Source of the DNA: Trueperaceae bacterium
GTDB taxonomy: Bacteria; Deinococcota; Deinococci; Deinococcales; Trueperaceae
Direction: 5' to 3'
DNA length: 64,000 nucleotides
NCBI GenBank assembly: GCA_011389865.1
Contig: JAABTL010000003.1
Location: 1-64,000, forward strand
Shown: positions 43,443-54,755 of the stretch, in pieces
Position numbering within the stretch: the stretch's first letter is position 1
Layout of the letters: each line of letters opens with the position of its first letter
Notes under the pieces: generated by a model
Told to the model about the DNA's origin: nothing
What the model saw: the letters and a program-made list of their open reading frames with translations, nothing else
The model's database searches: none
Made by a program: the position numbers and the translations under genes

Positions 43443-44810
43443 ATGACCACCCCCACCGCCCGCCTCGCCTACGAGCGCGTCCACGCCGGCGACTGGTCCG
43501 CCAAGATCCTGCCGCTGCGGCGCCAGACCGAGGTCGTCAACGGTTGGCTCGCGGAGCGCCTGCGCAGCGTGCTACCCGAGGTGATGCGCCGCGAGGGCTG
43601 CGACATGTGGCTCGTCGTCGCCCGCGAGTACAACGAGGACCCGGTCCTGATGAGCCTGCTGCCCGCGCCGATGATGTCCGCGCGGCGGCGGACGATCCTG
43701 GTGTTCCACGCGCCGGGGGCGGCCGACGATGCGCTCCCCGGCGATCCGGGCGAGGGCACGGCCGGCGTCGGCTTCGAGGCGATGGCGATCGCCAACGCGG
43801 GGATCGGTCTGGACGGGTACTACGCCCCGATGTGGGACAAGAGCCGCACCGCGCAGGCCAAGGAGGACCAGTGGGCGTGCCTGCGCCGCGTGATCGCCGA
43901 GCGCGATCCGCGGCGCATCGGCATCGACGTCGGCGAGCATTTCGCGTTCGGCGATGGCCTGTCGCACCACGAGCACGAGGCGCTGCGCGGCGCGCTCGGC
44001 GAGGAGCTGTGGGCCCGCACCGCGTCGGCCGAGCGGGTGGCCGTGGGCTGGCTCGAGCGCCGCACCCAGGGCGAGATCGACGCCGCCGGGGGCATCAACC
44101 AGATCGCCCACGGGATCATCGGCGAGGCCTTCTCCAGCCGGGTCGTCCACCCGGGGGTCACCACCGCCGTCGACGTCGCCTGGTGGATGCGCCAGCGCGC
44201 GGCCGATCTCGGCCTGTCGTGCTGGTTCCATCCGACCGTGTCGATCCAGCGGCGCGGCACGCACGTCGGCGACATCGGCAGCAGCCCCGACGAGGTCATC
44301 CGCCCCGGCGACCTGCTGCACTGCGATTTCGGCCTGCACTACCTCGGCCTGGCGACCGACACGCAGCAGAACGCCTACGTGCTGCGGCTCGGCGAGGAGG
44401 CGCCGCCCGCCGGCCTGGAGCTGGCCCTGGTCGCCGCCAACCGGCAGCAGGACCTGCTCGCGGCCGAGATGGTGGCCGGCCGCAGCGGCAACGAGATCCT
44501 CGCGGCCGTGCGGGCGGCGATGGCGGCCGACGGGCTCGAGGGGCGCATGTACACCCACCCGATCGGTGTCCACGGCCACGGGGCGGGCCCGATGATCGGC
44601 CTCTACGACCAGCAGGACGGCGTCCCCGGCCGCGGCGACCTGCCGCTGCACGACGACACCCTGCACTCGTTCGAGATGTTCGTCGAGGTCCCCGTGCCGG
44701 AGTGGGGTGGTCAGCAGGTCAAGCTCGCCAGCGAGCAGATCGTGGCGTTCACCGGCGGGCGTATCCACTACCTCGGCGGGCGGCAGACGGCGCTGCACCT
44801 GATCCACTGA
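43443..44810 (+). CDS. M24 family metallopeptidase (Xaa-Pro peptidase-like)
   Basis: 455 aa; LLHCDFGLHYLGLATDTQQNAYVL, YTHPIGVHGHGAGPMIGLYDQQ. Confidence 0.88.
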   Translation: MTTPTARLAYERVHAGDWSAKILPLRRQTEVVNGWLAERLRSVLPEVMRREGCDMWLVVAREYNEDPVLMSLLPAPMMSARRRTILVFHAPGAADDALPGDPGEGTAGVGFEAMAIANAGIGLDGYYAPMWDKSRTAQAKEDQWACLRRVIAERDPRRIGIDVGEHFAFGDGLSHHEHEALRGALGEELWARTASAERVAVGWLERRTQGEIDAAGGINQIAHGIIGEAFSSRVVHPGVTTAVDVAWWMRQRAADLGLSCWFHPTVSIQRRGTHVGDIGSSPDEVIRPGDLLHCDFGLHYLGLATDTQQNAYVLRLGEEAPPAGLELALVAANRQQDLLAAEMVAGRSGNEILAAVRAAMAADGLEGRMYTHPIGVHGHGAGPMIGLYDQQDGVPGRGDLPLHDDTLHSFEMFVEVPVPEWGGQQVKLASEQIVAFTGGRIHYLGGRQTALHLIH

Positions 44811-44990
44811 GGGCGGCGACGCCGTCGTGGACGGGCGGGGCGGGTTCGTCACGCATCGTCGTCCAGCTCCCGTTGCGCTCGGCGTCTGGTACCGTTGAGC
44901 GGAAGCGATGTCCGCAGAGCGGCAACGTGTGCGCACGTCCATGGAAGACCAGCCGGTGCCGAGCGTCAGGCGGGCGGCGGGGGTAACGGC

Positions 44991-46169
44991 GTGATCGCTC
45001 GCCGCGAGCTCGCGCTGCTGTGCATGGCCGGCGCGCTGGCCGCCACCGGCTACACCATGATCGGCCTGCTGACGCCGTTGGTGGCGCTGCGCTTCGGCGC
45101 CGGACCGGCCGCGGTGGGCGCGCTGGTTTCCGCGGGGTTCCTGCTTCCGCTGCTCATGGCCGTCCCCGCGGGCACCTGGGCCGATCGCTGGGGCGCGCGC
45201 CGGATGGTTCGCGTCGGCTTCCTCGCGTTCGGGGTGGCGGCGCTGCCGATGGCGGCGTGGCCGTCGTGGGCGACGCTGATCTTCGCCTTCGTGCTGGCCA
45301 ACCTCGCGCACCTGGTCTACGTCGTCGGGTCGCAGGCGCTGGTGGCCGACCTCGGTGATCCCGGTCCCGCGCGCGAGGCGGCGTACGGTTGGTGGACGAC
45401 GTCGGTCGCCGTCGGGCAGGCCATCGGCCCGCTGGTCGGCGGCTTCGCCCTCGACCTCTTCGGCGCGCGGACGGGGTTCGCCGCCATGACGCTGTTCATG
45501 GGGCTGGCGTTGGCCCTGACGCTGCCGATGCGGGTCTCGGGGCAGGTGGAGTCGGCGCCGGCGCGCTTCGAGTGGGCGACCGCGCGCCGTCTGCTCGGCG
45601 ACCGCACGGTGGGCCTGGCGATGCTGACCAGCAGCGCGGCGATGTGGGCGTCGACGGTGCTGTACACCTTCCTGCCGGTGCGGCTGGAGCTCCTGGCGAT
45701 GCCCGCGGCCTCGATCGGCGCGCTGCTGTCGCTGCGGGCGGTGGTGGCGGTCATCGTGCGGCCGTGGATGCCGCGGATGGTGGCGGCGCTCGGCGGCCGC
45801 GAGAGGACCGTGGTCCTGACGCTGCTGGCGATGTCGTTCGGTCTGTTCGGGGTCGCCGTCGGCGGCGCGTCGTGGTGGCTCGCCGGCTTCATGGTCGTGT
45901 TCGGCGCGGGCTTCGGCCTGTCGCAGCCGGTGTCGATGGTCATGGTCGCGGACCGCGTCGCGGCGCGCGAGCGCGGCGCGGCCCTGGGCGTCCGGCTGAC
46001 CGGTAATCGGCTGGCGCAGTTGCTCTCCCCGGTGGCGTTGGCGGTCGTCGCGGAGCGTCTCGGGCTGCCGCCGTTCTTCGTGTTGCACGCGTTGCTGGTG
46101 CTGGTGGCGGCGCTGTTTCTCGCGTCGCTGACGCGCCGCAAGCCCCGGACCGGCGGCATCGAGACGTAG
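44991..46169 (+). CDS. MFS transporter
   Basis: GTG 44991, 392 aa; GTWADRWGARRMVRVGFLAFG; multiple TM segments. Confidence 0.83.
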   Translation: MIARRELALLCMAGALAATGYTMIGLLTPLVALRFGAGPAAVGALVSAGFLLPLLMAVPAGTWADRWGARRMVRVGFLAFGVAALPMAAWPSWATLIFAFVLANLAHLVYVVGSQALVADLGDPGPAREAAYGWWTTSVAVGQAIGPLVGGFALDLFGARTGFAAMTLFMGLALALTLPMRVSGQVESAPARFEWATARRLLGDRTVGLAMLTSSAAMWASTVLYTFLPVRLELLAMPAASIGALLSLRAVVAVIVRPWMPRMVAALGGRERTVVLTLLAMSFGLFGVAVGGASWWLAGFMVVFGAGFGLSQPVSMVMVADRVAARERGAALGVRLTGNRLAQLLSPVALAVVAERLGLPPFFVLHALLVLVAALFLASLTRRKPRTGGIET

Positions 46170-46177
46170 ATCTCAGA

Positions 46178-46200
46178 ACGCAACGATTGCAGGACGCAAG
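46178..46200. promoter_or_regulatory. MarR-type operator-like sequence, copy 1
   Basis: ACGCAACGATTGCAGGACGCAAG; 19/23 identical to 47320-47342; both contain TTGC-N5-GCAA. Confidence 0.5.
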
Positions 46201-46227
46201 CGTCATGGGTCGCCTGGAGGGCGTCGA

Positions 46228-46857
46228 TCACCCGCTCGGGCAGCGTCGCCCGCCCTTGTAGGCGGGGGTCTCGGTGGGGACCCCTCGACTGGTGAGGTAG
46301 AGGAACGTGCGGTCGGGCTCGGTGGCCGCGACCCGCTCGGCGACCATGTCGATCGCCGCGTCCCAGGCGAGGCGCCGGAAGCCGCGATCGCCGCGGCGGC
46401 GCAGCAGGGGGAAGGGGAGCCGGCCCAGTGCGCGCAGGTCGCGCGCGCGCAGCGAGCGCAGGTCGGCGACGTCGCTCAGGCGGGTCGGGTCGAGCTCCGG
46501 GAGCGTGTTGAGCCGCAGCAGCCGCAGGCGCACGTTGCACAGGTGGATGCCGTCGACCGTCCAGTCGCGCATCCCGTGCGTGCCGAGGGCGCAGCCGTCG
46601 CAGGTGCCCTGGTTCAGGATGCGCCAGGCGTAACCGAGGCGGTCGCGGTTCTCCCAGGCGGCGCGGAACACCTCGGCGAAGTCGTCGAGCTTGCGCAGAG
46701 GGACACGGCTGGCCCAGCTGTTCGGGGCCCATCCGGGTCTCGGCGCGCGGAACGGCGCGAGCGGTCGGCTGCGGAAGACGCCCATCGATGCCCACCTCGT
46801 CGGTTTGGCGAACAGCCTAACGCGCGTCGGGGGTAGCCTGAGTCGTGGCTGCCTCAC
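46228..46857 (-). pseudogene. Truncated N-terminal fragment of an FdhF/YdeP-family molybdopterin oxidoreductase
   Basis: 209 aa; FAEVFRAAWENRDRLGYAWRILNQGTCDGCALGTHGMRDWTVDGIHLCNVRLRLLRLNTLP...RRLAWDAAIDMVAERV...FLYLTSRGVPTE then a non-family tail TPAYKGGRRCPSG*. Full-length family members are about 700-800 aa. Confidence 0.75.
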
Positions 46858-47305
46858 CTTCGTCCTCGGGGTCGAGCCCCGCCGCCAGGCGCGTCAGGGC
46901 ATCGAGCACGGCGGCGCTCCGCTCGGGCCCGAGTTCGCCCAGCATGGGGGCGACGCGCGCCTCCAGCGCCGCGTGGGCCGCCGCCAGGACGGTGTGTCCG
47001 TGGGGCGTGACGCTGAGGACGCGGCGCCGGTGGTCCTCGGGGTCGAGCGCGCGACGCACGAGGCCGGCGCTTTCGAGCGCGGCGAGGCGGCGCGACACGC
47101 CGTGGGGCGGGATGCGCAGCGCGGCGGCGATCTCGCCGGGCGCGAGGTCGGTCATCGCGACGGTCTCGAGGAACACGAAGTCGTCGAGGTCGAGGCCTGC
47201 CGAGGCGCGCATGTCGGGCGCCGCGCGCGCCTCGAGCCGTCGCCAGGCGCCCGCCAGGCCGTGGACGAGACGGCGCGCGTGGCCGGCGCCGGGGTTGGCG
47301 GTCAT
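46817..47305 (-). CDS. MarR family transcriptional regulator
   Basis: ATG 47305; VAMTDLAPGEIAAALRIPPHGVSRRLAALESAGLVRRALDPEDHRRRVLSVTPHG. Confidence 0.85.
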   Translation of the reverse strand: MTANPGAGHARRLVHGLAGAWRRLEARAAPDMRASAGLDLDDFVFLETVAMTDLAPGEIAAALRIPPHGVSRRLAALESAGLVRRALDPEDHRRRVLSVTPHGHTVLAAAHAALEARVAPMLGELGPERSAAVLDALTRLAAGLDPEDEGEAATTQATPDAR

Positions 47306-47319
47306 GCAAATATCGTACG

Positions 47320-47342
47320 ACGCAGGGATTGCAAAACGCAAG
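47320..47342. promoter_or_regulatory. MarR-type operator-like sequence, copy 2, upstream of marR
   Basis: ACGCAGGGATTGCAAAACGCAAG, 15 bp upstream of the marR ATG. Confidence 0.55.
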
Positions 47343-47428
47343 GAGGGCGATTGGGTGCCGCGCGGCGGTGAGAGGTCCAGCGCCCGCGCGCGTCGCGGTA
47401 TCCGGCCGTCGCGGCCTGGCCGCCGCCC

Positions 47429-48496
47429 GTGAGCGTCATCCGCTGGCGTTGGTGGACCGGCGCCGCCCCCGCCGCGGACGAGGCCGGCACCACGGGTCCC
47501 GCCGACGCCCATGTCGGCGCCGCCGCCTCGGGCGCCGCCGCTCCGGGCGCCGCCGCTCCGGGCGCCGCCGCGGAGGCGCTCCCCACGGGCCGCGATCTCG
47601 CTGATCTGGCCCGCCGGCTACACGCTGCGCTCACGGAGGGGGCGACGACGATCGAACTCGACGTCCCGGATCCCGACGCGGTCGACGACGCGGGGGCCGC
47701 CGTGGGCCCCGTCGCGGGGCGCTGGCGCGGCTGGTTCGATCTGGCCGAACTCCTCGGCTGCCGGCTCGAGGCGCCGCGCTCGCTGGGCGGTGGGCGCGTC
47801 GCGCTACGCCTGGTGCCGCTGCCGCCCGAGGCCGACTGGCACGGGAAGGCCGCCGCCGGCGCCACCGGCGCGGCCGCGAGCGAGCGCTACGCGGACCCGG
47901 CGGGATTCGGCGCGGTGCGCAAGCTCGACCACCCGGGTTTCCTGCTGCCGCTGCTCGAGGCCCTCGAGCGGGTGCGGCCGCCCGACGGCGGGCGGGTGCT
48001 GGTGCTCGGTTGCCACCGCGGCGACGAGGTCGCGGCGCTCGGGCTGCTCGACCCGCCGCCCGTCGGCGTCGACGTCGTCGGCGTCGACCACGCCGAGTCC
48101 GCCTTGGCGGAGGCGGCGCGCCGGTTCCCGGCCGCTCGCTTCCTGCGCCGCGACGTCGCCGACCTGCCGCCGGAGCTGGGGCGCTTCGACCTGGTCGTCG
48201 CCGTCGCGGTGCTGCAGAGCCCGGCGGTCGACGACCGGGCGCTGCTGCGGCGGCTGGTGCAGGCCCACCTGACGCCCGCGGGTGCGCTGCTGCTCGGCCT
48301 GCCCAACGGTCGCTTCCGCGATCGCGAGCCCGTGTGGGGCGCGCGGACCCGCAACTACCGCGAGCCGGACCTCTCGCTCGTCGTCCGAGACCTCGCCGTC
48401 TACCGCCGCTACCTGCACCAGCACGGCTTCCGGACCCACGTCGGTGGGCGCTACGACCTGCTGCTCAGCGCATGGCGCGGGGCCCGGCAGGCGTAG
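47429..48496 (+). CDS. Class I SAM-dependent methyltransferase
   Basis: 355 aa, GTG start; RVLVLGCHRGDEVAALGLL, VGVDHAESALAEAARRFP, FDLVVAVAVLQSPAVDDRALLRRLV. Confidence 0.8.
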   Translation: MSVIRWRWWTGAAPAADEAGTTGPADAHVGAAASGAAAPGAAAPGAAAEALPTGRDLADLARRLHAALTEGATTIELDVPDPDAVDDAGAAVGPVAGRWRGWFDLAELLGCRLEAPRSLGGGRVALRLVPLPPEADWHGKAAAGATGAAASERYADPAGFGAVRKLDHPGFLLPLLEALERVRPPDGGRVLVLGCHRGDEVAALGLLDPPPVGVDVVGVDHAESALAEAARRFPAARFLRRDVADLPPELGRFDLVVAVAVLQSPAVDDRALLRRLVQAHLTPAGALLLGLPNGRFRDREPVWGARTRNYREPDLSLVVRDLAVYRRYLHQHGFRTHVGGRYDLLLSAWRGARQA

Positions 48497-48514
48497 CGCG
48501 TACCATCGAGGTGC

Positions 48515-48961
48515 ATGCCCTGGCAGGTGTTCGACCACACGGCCGACCTCGGCCTGCGGTTCGAGGCCCCTACCCGCGAAGCGCTCTTCGAGGAGGCGGG
48601 ACGGGCGTTCGTGGCGCTGATCGTCGAGGAGCCGGACGCGGTGGTGCTGTCGCGGGAGCGCCTCGACGTGGCGTTGGCGGCGGCCGACCCGGCCGACCTG
48701 CTGTTCGACTGGCTCCACGCGCTGCTGGTCGCCTTCGAGGTGCGCCACCTGCTGCTGGCGCGCTTCGCCATCGAACTCGTCGAGCTCGACGAGTTCGACG
48801 AGCGGGGCGCGGGCCTGCAGCTGCACGCGAGCGCCTGGGGGGAGCGGGTCGATCCCGCCCGCCACCGGCTGGTGCGCGAGGTCAAGGCGATCACCTACCA
48901 CGGCCTGTGGCTGCGGCCGCAGGGCGCGGGCTGGGCGGCCGAGGTGATCGTCGACGTGTAG
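48515..48961 (+). CDS. Archease
   Basis: 148 aa; WQVFDHTADLGLRFEAPTREALFEEAGRAFVALI...DWLHALLVAFE...VREVKAITYHGL. Confidence 0.92.
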   Translation: MPWQVFDHTADLGLRFEAPTREALFEEAGRAFVALIVEEPDAVVLSRERLDVALAAADPADLLFDWLHALLVAFEVRHLLLARFAIELVELDEFDERGAGLQLHASAWGERVDPARHRLVREVKAITYHGLWLRPQGAGWAAEVIVDV

Positions 48962-49024
48962 GGCGCGCCGCTGGGCGGCGCGGCACCGCCGGGTCCCACG
49001 CCACCCGGCCGATCGGAGGACGCG

Positions 49025-50488
49025 ATGAAGCGGCCCGACCTCCACCGCAGGCTCGAGCGCATCGACGAGGTGCGCTGGCGCATCCCACGCGGCGCGCTGC
49101 CGGGCATGCGCTGCGACGGCGTGGTCTTCGCCGACGACGCGCTGATCGAGGCGCTCGGTGACGACCCCGCGCTGGAGCAGGTGGCGAACGTCGCCACCCT
49201 GCCGGGCATCGTGGGGGAGAGCCTGGCGATGCCCGACATCCACTGGGGTTACGGCTTCTGCATCGGTGGCGTCGCCGCCACCGATCCTGCCGCGGGCGGC
49301 GTGGTGTCGCCCGGCGGCGTCGGCTACGACATCAACTGCGGCGTCCGGCTGCTGCGCAGCGATCTGCACGAGGAGGACCTGGTCGGTCGCCTCGAGGGGC
49401 TCGTCGACGCGCTGCAGGCCCACGTCCCCGCCGGCGTGGGCCGCTCCGGCCCGTACCACTTCGGGCCGCGCGAGCTCGACGCGCTGATGCGTGACGGCGT
49501 GCCGTACCTGGCAGGTCGCGGCTTGGCCACCGCCGACGACGTGCGCCACTGCGAGGCGGACGGTCGCGTCGAAGACGCACGGCCCGACCTCGTCTCCGAC
49601 GTCGCGAAGGCGCGCGGGGCGGAGCAGTGCGGCACGCTGGGATCGGGCAACCACTTCGTCGAGGTCCAGGTCGTCGACCGCGTGGAGGACGCGGAGGCGG
49701 CGGCCGCGTTCGGGCTGGAGGCGGGGCAGGTGTGCGTGCTGACCCATTCGGGGTCGCGCGGCCTCGGCTACCAGGTCTGCGACGACGCCCTGCGCGCCCT
49801 GCGTGGCGTGCCCGAGCGCTACGGCATCGAGCTCCCCGACCGGCAGCTCGCGTGTGCGCCGATCGGCTCGCCCGAGGGCGAGCATTACCTGGGCGCCATG
49901 CGCGCCGCCGCCAACTTCGCGTTCTGCAACCGGCAGCTCCTCGCCACGGAGGTGCGCGAGGCGTTCGAGCGCTTCTTCGGGCGGCCCTGGCCGCGCCTCG
50001 GGCTCGAGCTCGTGTACGACGTCGCGCACAACATCGCCAAGTTCGAGCGGCACGCCGTCGACGGGGCGGAGCGGATGCTGTGCGTGCACCGCAAGGGTGC
50101 CACCCGCGCGTTCCCGGCCGGGCATCCGGAGGTGCCCGCCGTCTACCGCGCGGTCGGCCAGCCGGTGATCGTCCCCGGGGACATGGGGCGCGCCAGCTGG
50201 GTGCTGCGGGGCGGGCCGCGGGCGATGGCGCGCAGCTTCGGCACCACCTGCCATGGCGCCGGCCGCGTGATGAGCCGGACGGCGGCGGTCAAGGCCGCCA
50301 AGGGCCGCGACCTGCGCGCCGAGCTCGCGGCCCGCGGGGTCGTCGCGCGCGCCAGCAGCCGGCGCGGCCTCGACGAGGAGCAACCCGACGCCTACAAGGA
50401 CGTCGACCGGGTCGTCGACGTCGTGCATCGCGCGGGCCTGTCCACCCGCGTCGCGCGGCTTCGGCCGCTGGGGGTCGTCAAGGGCTGA
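49025..50488 (+). CDS. rtcB: RtcB family RNA ligase
   Basis: 487 aa; MPDIHWGYGFCIGGVAATDPAAGGVVSPGGVGYDINCGVRLL, GSGNHFVEVQ, TTCHGAGRVMSRTAA (guanylylated His motif). Confidence 0.96.
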   Translation: MKRPDLHRRLERIDEVRWRIPRGALPGMRCDGVVFADDALIEALGDDPALEQVANVATLPGIVGESLAMPDIHWGYGFCIGGVAATDPAAGGVVSPGGVGYDINCGVRLLRSDLHEEDLVGRLEGLVDALQAHVPAGVGRSGPYHFGPRELDALMRDGVPYLAGRGLATADDVRHCEADGRVEDARPDLVSDVAKARGAEQCGTLGSGNHFVEVQVVDRVEDAEAAAAFGLEAGQVCVLTHSGSRGLGYQVCDDALRALRGVPERYGIELPDRQLACAPIGSPEGEHYLGAMRAAANFAFCNRQLLATEVREAFERFFGRPWPRLGLELVYDVAHNIAKFERHAVDGAERMLCVHRKGATRAFPAGHPEVPAVYRAVGQPVIVPGDMGRASWVLRGGPRAMARSFGTTCHGAGRVMSRTAAVKAAKGRDLRAELAARGVVARASSRRGLDEEQPDAYKDVDRVVDVVHRAGLSTRVARLRPLGVVKG

Positions 50489-50509
50489 GCGGCGGCGCGG
50501 CGCCGCCGC
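50489..50509 (+). terminator. Hairpin after rtcB
   Basis: GCGGCGGC-gcggc-GCCGCCGC. Confidence 0.45.
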
Positions 50510-50515
50510 GAACGT

Positions 50516-51868
50516 ATGCTCGGCGCCATGGCGCGTACGCGACCGGGCGGGATGGTGGGGTTCACGATCGTGTGGGCCGGGCAGCTGCTGTCGCTGCTCG
50601 GCTCCGGCATGACGGCATTCGCCATCACCATCTGGGCGTGGCAGGAGACGGGCCAGGCCACGACGCTCGCGCTGGTCGCCCTGTTCTCCTTCGCCCCGAC
50701 GATGCTGCTGAGCCCGATCGCCGGCGCGTTGGTCGACCGCTGGAACCGCAAGCTGGTCATGATGCTCTCCGACCTGGGGGCGGGCCTCGCGACGATCGCG
50801 ATGCTGGCCTTGTACCGCGCGGGCGCGCTCGAGATCTGGCACCTCTACGTCCTCGGCGCCTGGGCCGGCGCGTTCGCGGCCTTCCAGTTCCCCGCCTACT
50901 CGGCCGCGATCAGCACCATGCTGCCGAAGAGCCAGTACGTCCGCGCGAGCGGCATGCTGTCGCTCGCGGAGTCCGCGTCGGGGATCGCCGCCCCGGTCCT
51001 CGCCGGGCTGCTGCTGGCGGTGGTGGGCGTGGCGGGCGTGTTCGTCATCGACATCGTCACCTTCGTCATCGCCGTCGTGACCCTGCTGATCGTGGCGATC
51101 CCCCAGCCTGACGCGTCGCTGGAGGGGACCGCGGCCCGCGGCGGGCTGTGGCGCGACGCCGGCTACGGCTTCCGCTACATCGTCGCGCGACCGGCGCTGC
51201 TGCGCCTGCAGCTCCTGTTCACGGTCAACAACTTCATCGCCACCTTCGGGACGCTGGTGGTCGCTCCGATGGTTCTGGCGCGCACCGGCGGCGACCAGCT
51301 GTCGCTCGCCGGCGTCCACGCCGCGATGGGCGCCGGCGGTGTCGCGGGCGGCTTGGCGCTCAGCGTGTGGGGCGGGCCGCGGCGACGCATCCACGGCGTG
51401 CTGCTGGGGATGGCGGGGTACGGCCTGCTCGGCACCCTGCCGCTGGGGCTCGGGCCCTCGCAGCCGTGGTGGATGGCGGCGGCGTTCCTCGGCTCGTTCA
51501 TCGTCCCCGTGCTCAACGGCTCGAACCAGGCGATCTGGCAGGCCAAGGTGGCGCCCGACGTCCAGGGCCGCGTCTTCGCCGCGCGCCGCTTCATCGCACA
51601 GGGGACGGCGCCGCTGGCGATGGTGGCCGTCGGGCCGGTGGCCGACCGGATCATGGAACCCGCGATGCGGCCGGGCGCCGCGCTCGCCGAGGCGTTCGGC
51701 CCGCTGGTGGGCGTCGGTCCCGGCGCCGGCATGGCGCTGATGCTGGTCTTCGCGGGCGCCGTCACCGGCCTGGTCGGCTTGCTCGGCTACCTCAGCCCGC
51801 AGGTGCGCGACGTCGAGTCGCGGCTCCCGGACCACACCGGCGCGGCCCTCGGCGACCCCGTCCGGTGA
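50516..51868 (+). CDS. MFS transporter
   Basis: 450 aa (or from ATG 50528); VGFTIVWAGQLLSLLGSGMTAFAITIWAWQETGQATTLALVALFSFAPTMLLSPIAGALVDRWNRK. Confidence 0.9.
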   Translation: MLGAMARTRPGGMVGFTIVWAGQLLSLLGSGMTAFAITIWAWQETGQATTLALVALFSFAPTMLLSPIAGALVDRWNRKLVMMLSDLGAGLATIAMLALYRAGALEIWHLYVLGAWAGAFAAFQFPAYSAAISTMLPKSQYVRASGMLSLAESASGIAAPVLAGLLLAVVGVAGVFVIDIVTFVIAVVTLLIVAIPQPDASLEGTAARGGLWRDAGYGFRYIVARPALLRLQLLFTVNNFIATFGTLVVAPMVLARTGGDQLSLAGVHAAMGAGGVAGGLALSVWGGPRRRIHGVLLGMAGYGLLGTLPLGLGPSQPWWMAAAFLGSFIVPVLNGSNQAIWQAKVAPDVQGRVFAARRFIAQGTAPLAMVAVGPVADRIMEPAMRPGAALAEAFGPLVGVGPGAGMALMLVFAGAVTGLVGLLGYLSPQVRDVESRLPDHTGAALGDPVR

Positions 51869-52004
51869 GCGCGTCGATCAACGCCGGGACGCCGTCGAGC
51901 TCGCGCCGACCGACCCAGCCCAGCGCCGCGCCGTCCGGCGCAGCCGCACCGTCCGGCGCAAGCCCCGCGCCCGGCTGCGGCGCGTGCGGGTGGCGCGTGC
52001 GCGG

Positions 52005-54419
<2,415 letters not shown>

Positions 54420-54755
54420 CTGGGACCTCCTGCCGCCACGATCGCCCCTTGGTAGGGCCGCGGTCGGCACGCGTACGACCCGAGCGCCGATCCCCTCCCG
54501 ACGAGGTGCGGCCGTCCGGCGCATGGGTGAGGACAGGCTAGCGCGGTCGTGCGCTCGTTCACAAGGTAGCAACGTCCTCGTGTGGCACGGCCGCGGAGGA
54601 CGCGCCCAGGGACTCCGGACCCTGAAGCCATGACCCCCGCGGGCCTACGATGAGCACGTCGGAACCGATGCGCCGATCCGGCGCCGCCGTTGGCGGCCTT
54701 GGGTGCCGCCGACGGCGGCCCGTCGGTGGCGTCGTCCGGATGGGAGGTCCCACAC

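Noticed and set aside
47804-51835. 1343-aa minus-strand ORF
   Set aside because: Antisense shadow of methyltransferase, archease, rtcB and MFS genes; composition rich in R/H/D/Q/G without domain motifs, typical for GC-rich DNA.
51935-51964. Direct repeat GCRCCGTCCGGCGCA x2 between ppsA and the MFS gene
   Set aside because: Only two 15-bp copies in a GC-rich convergent intergenic region; too weak to call an element.
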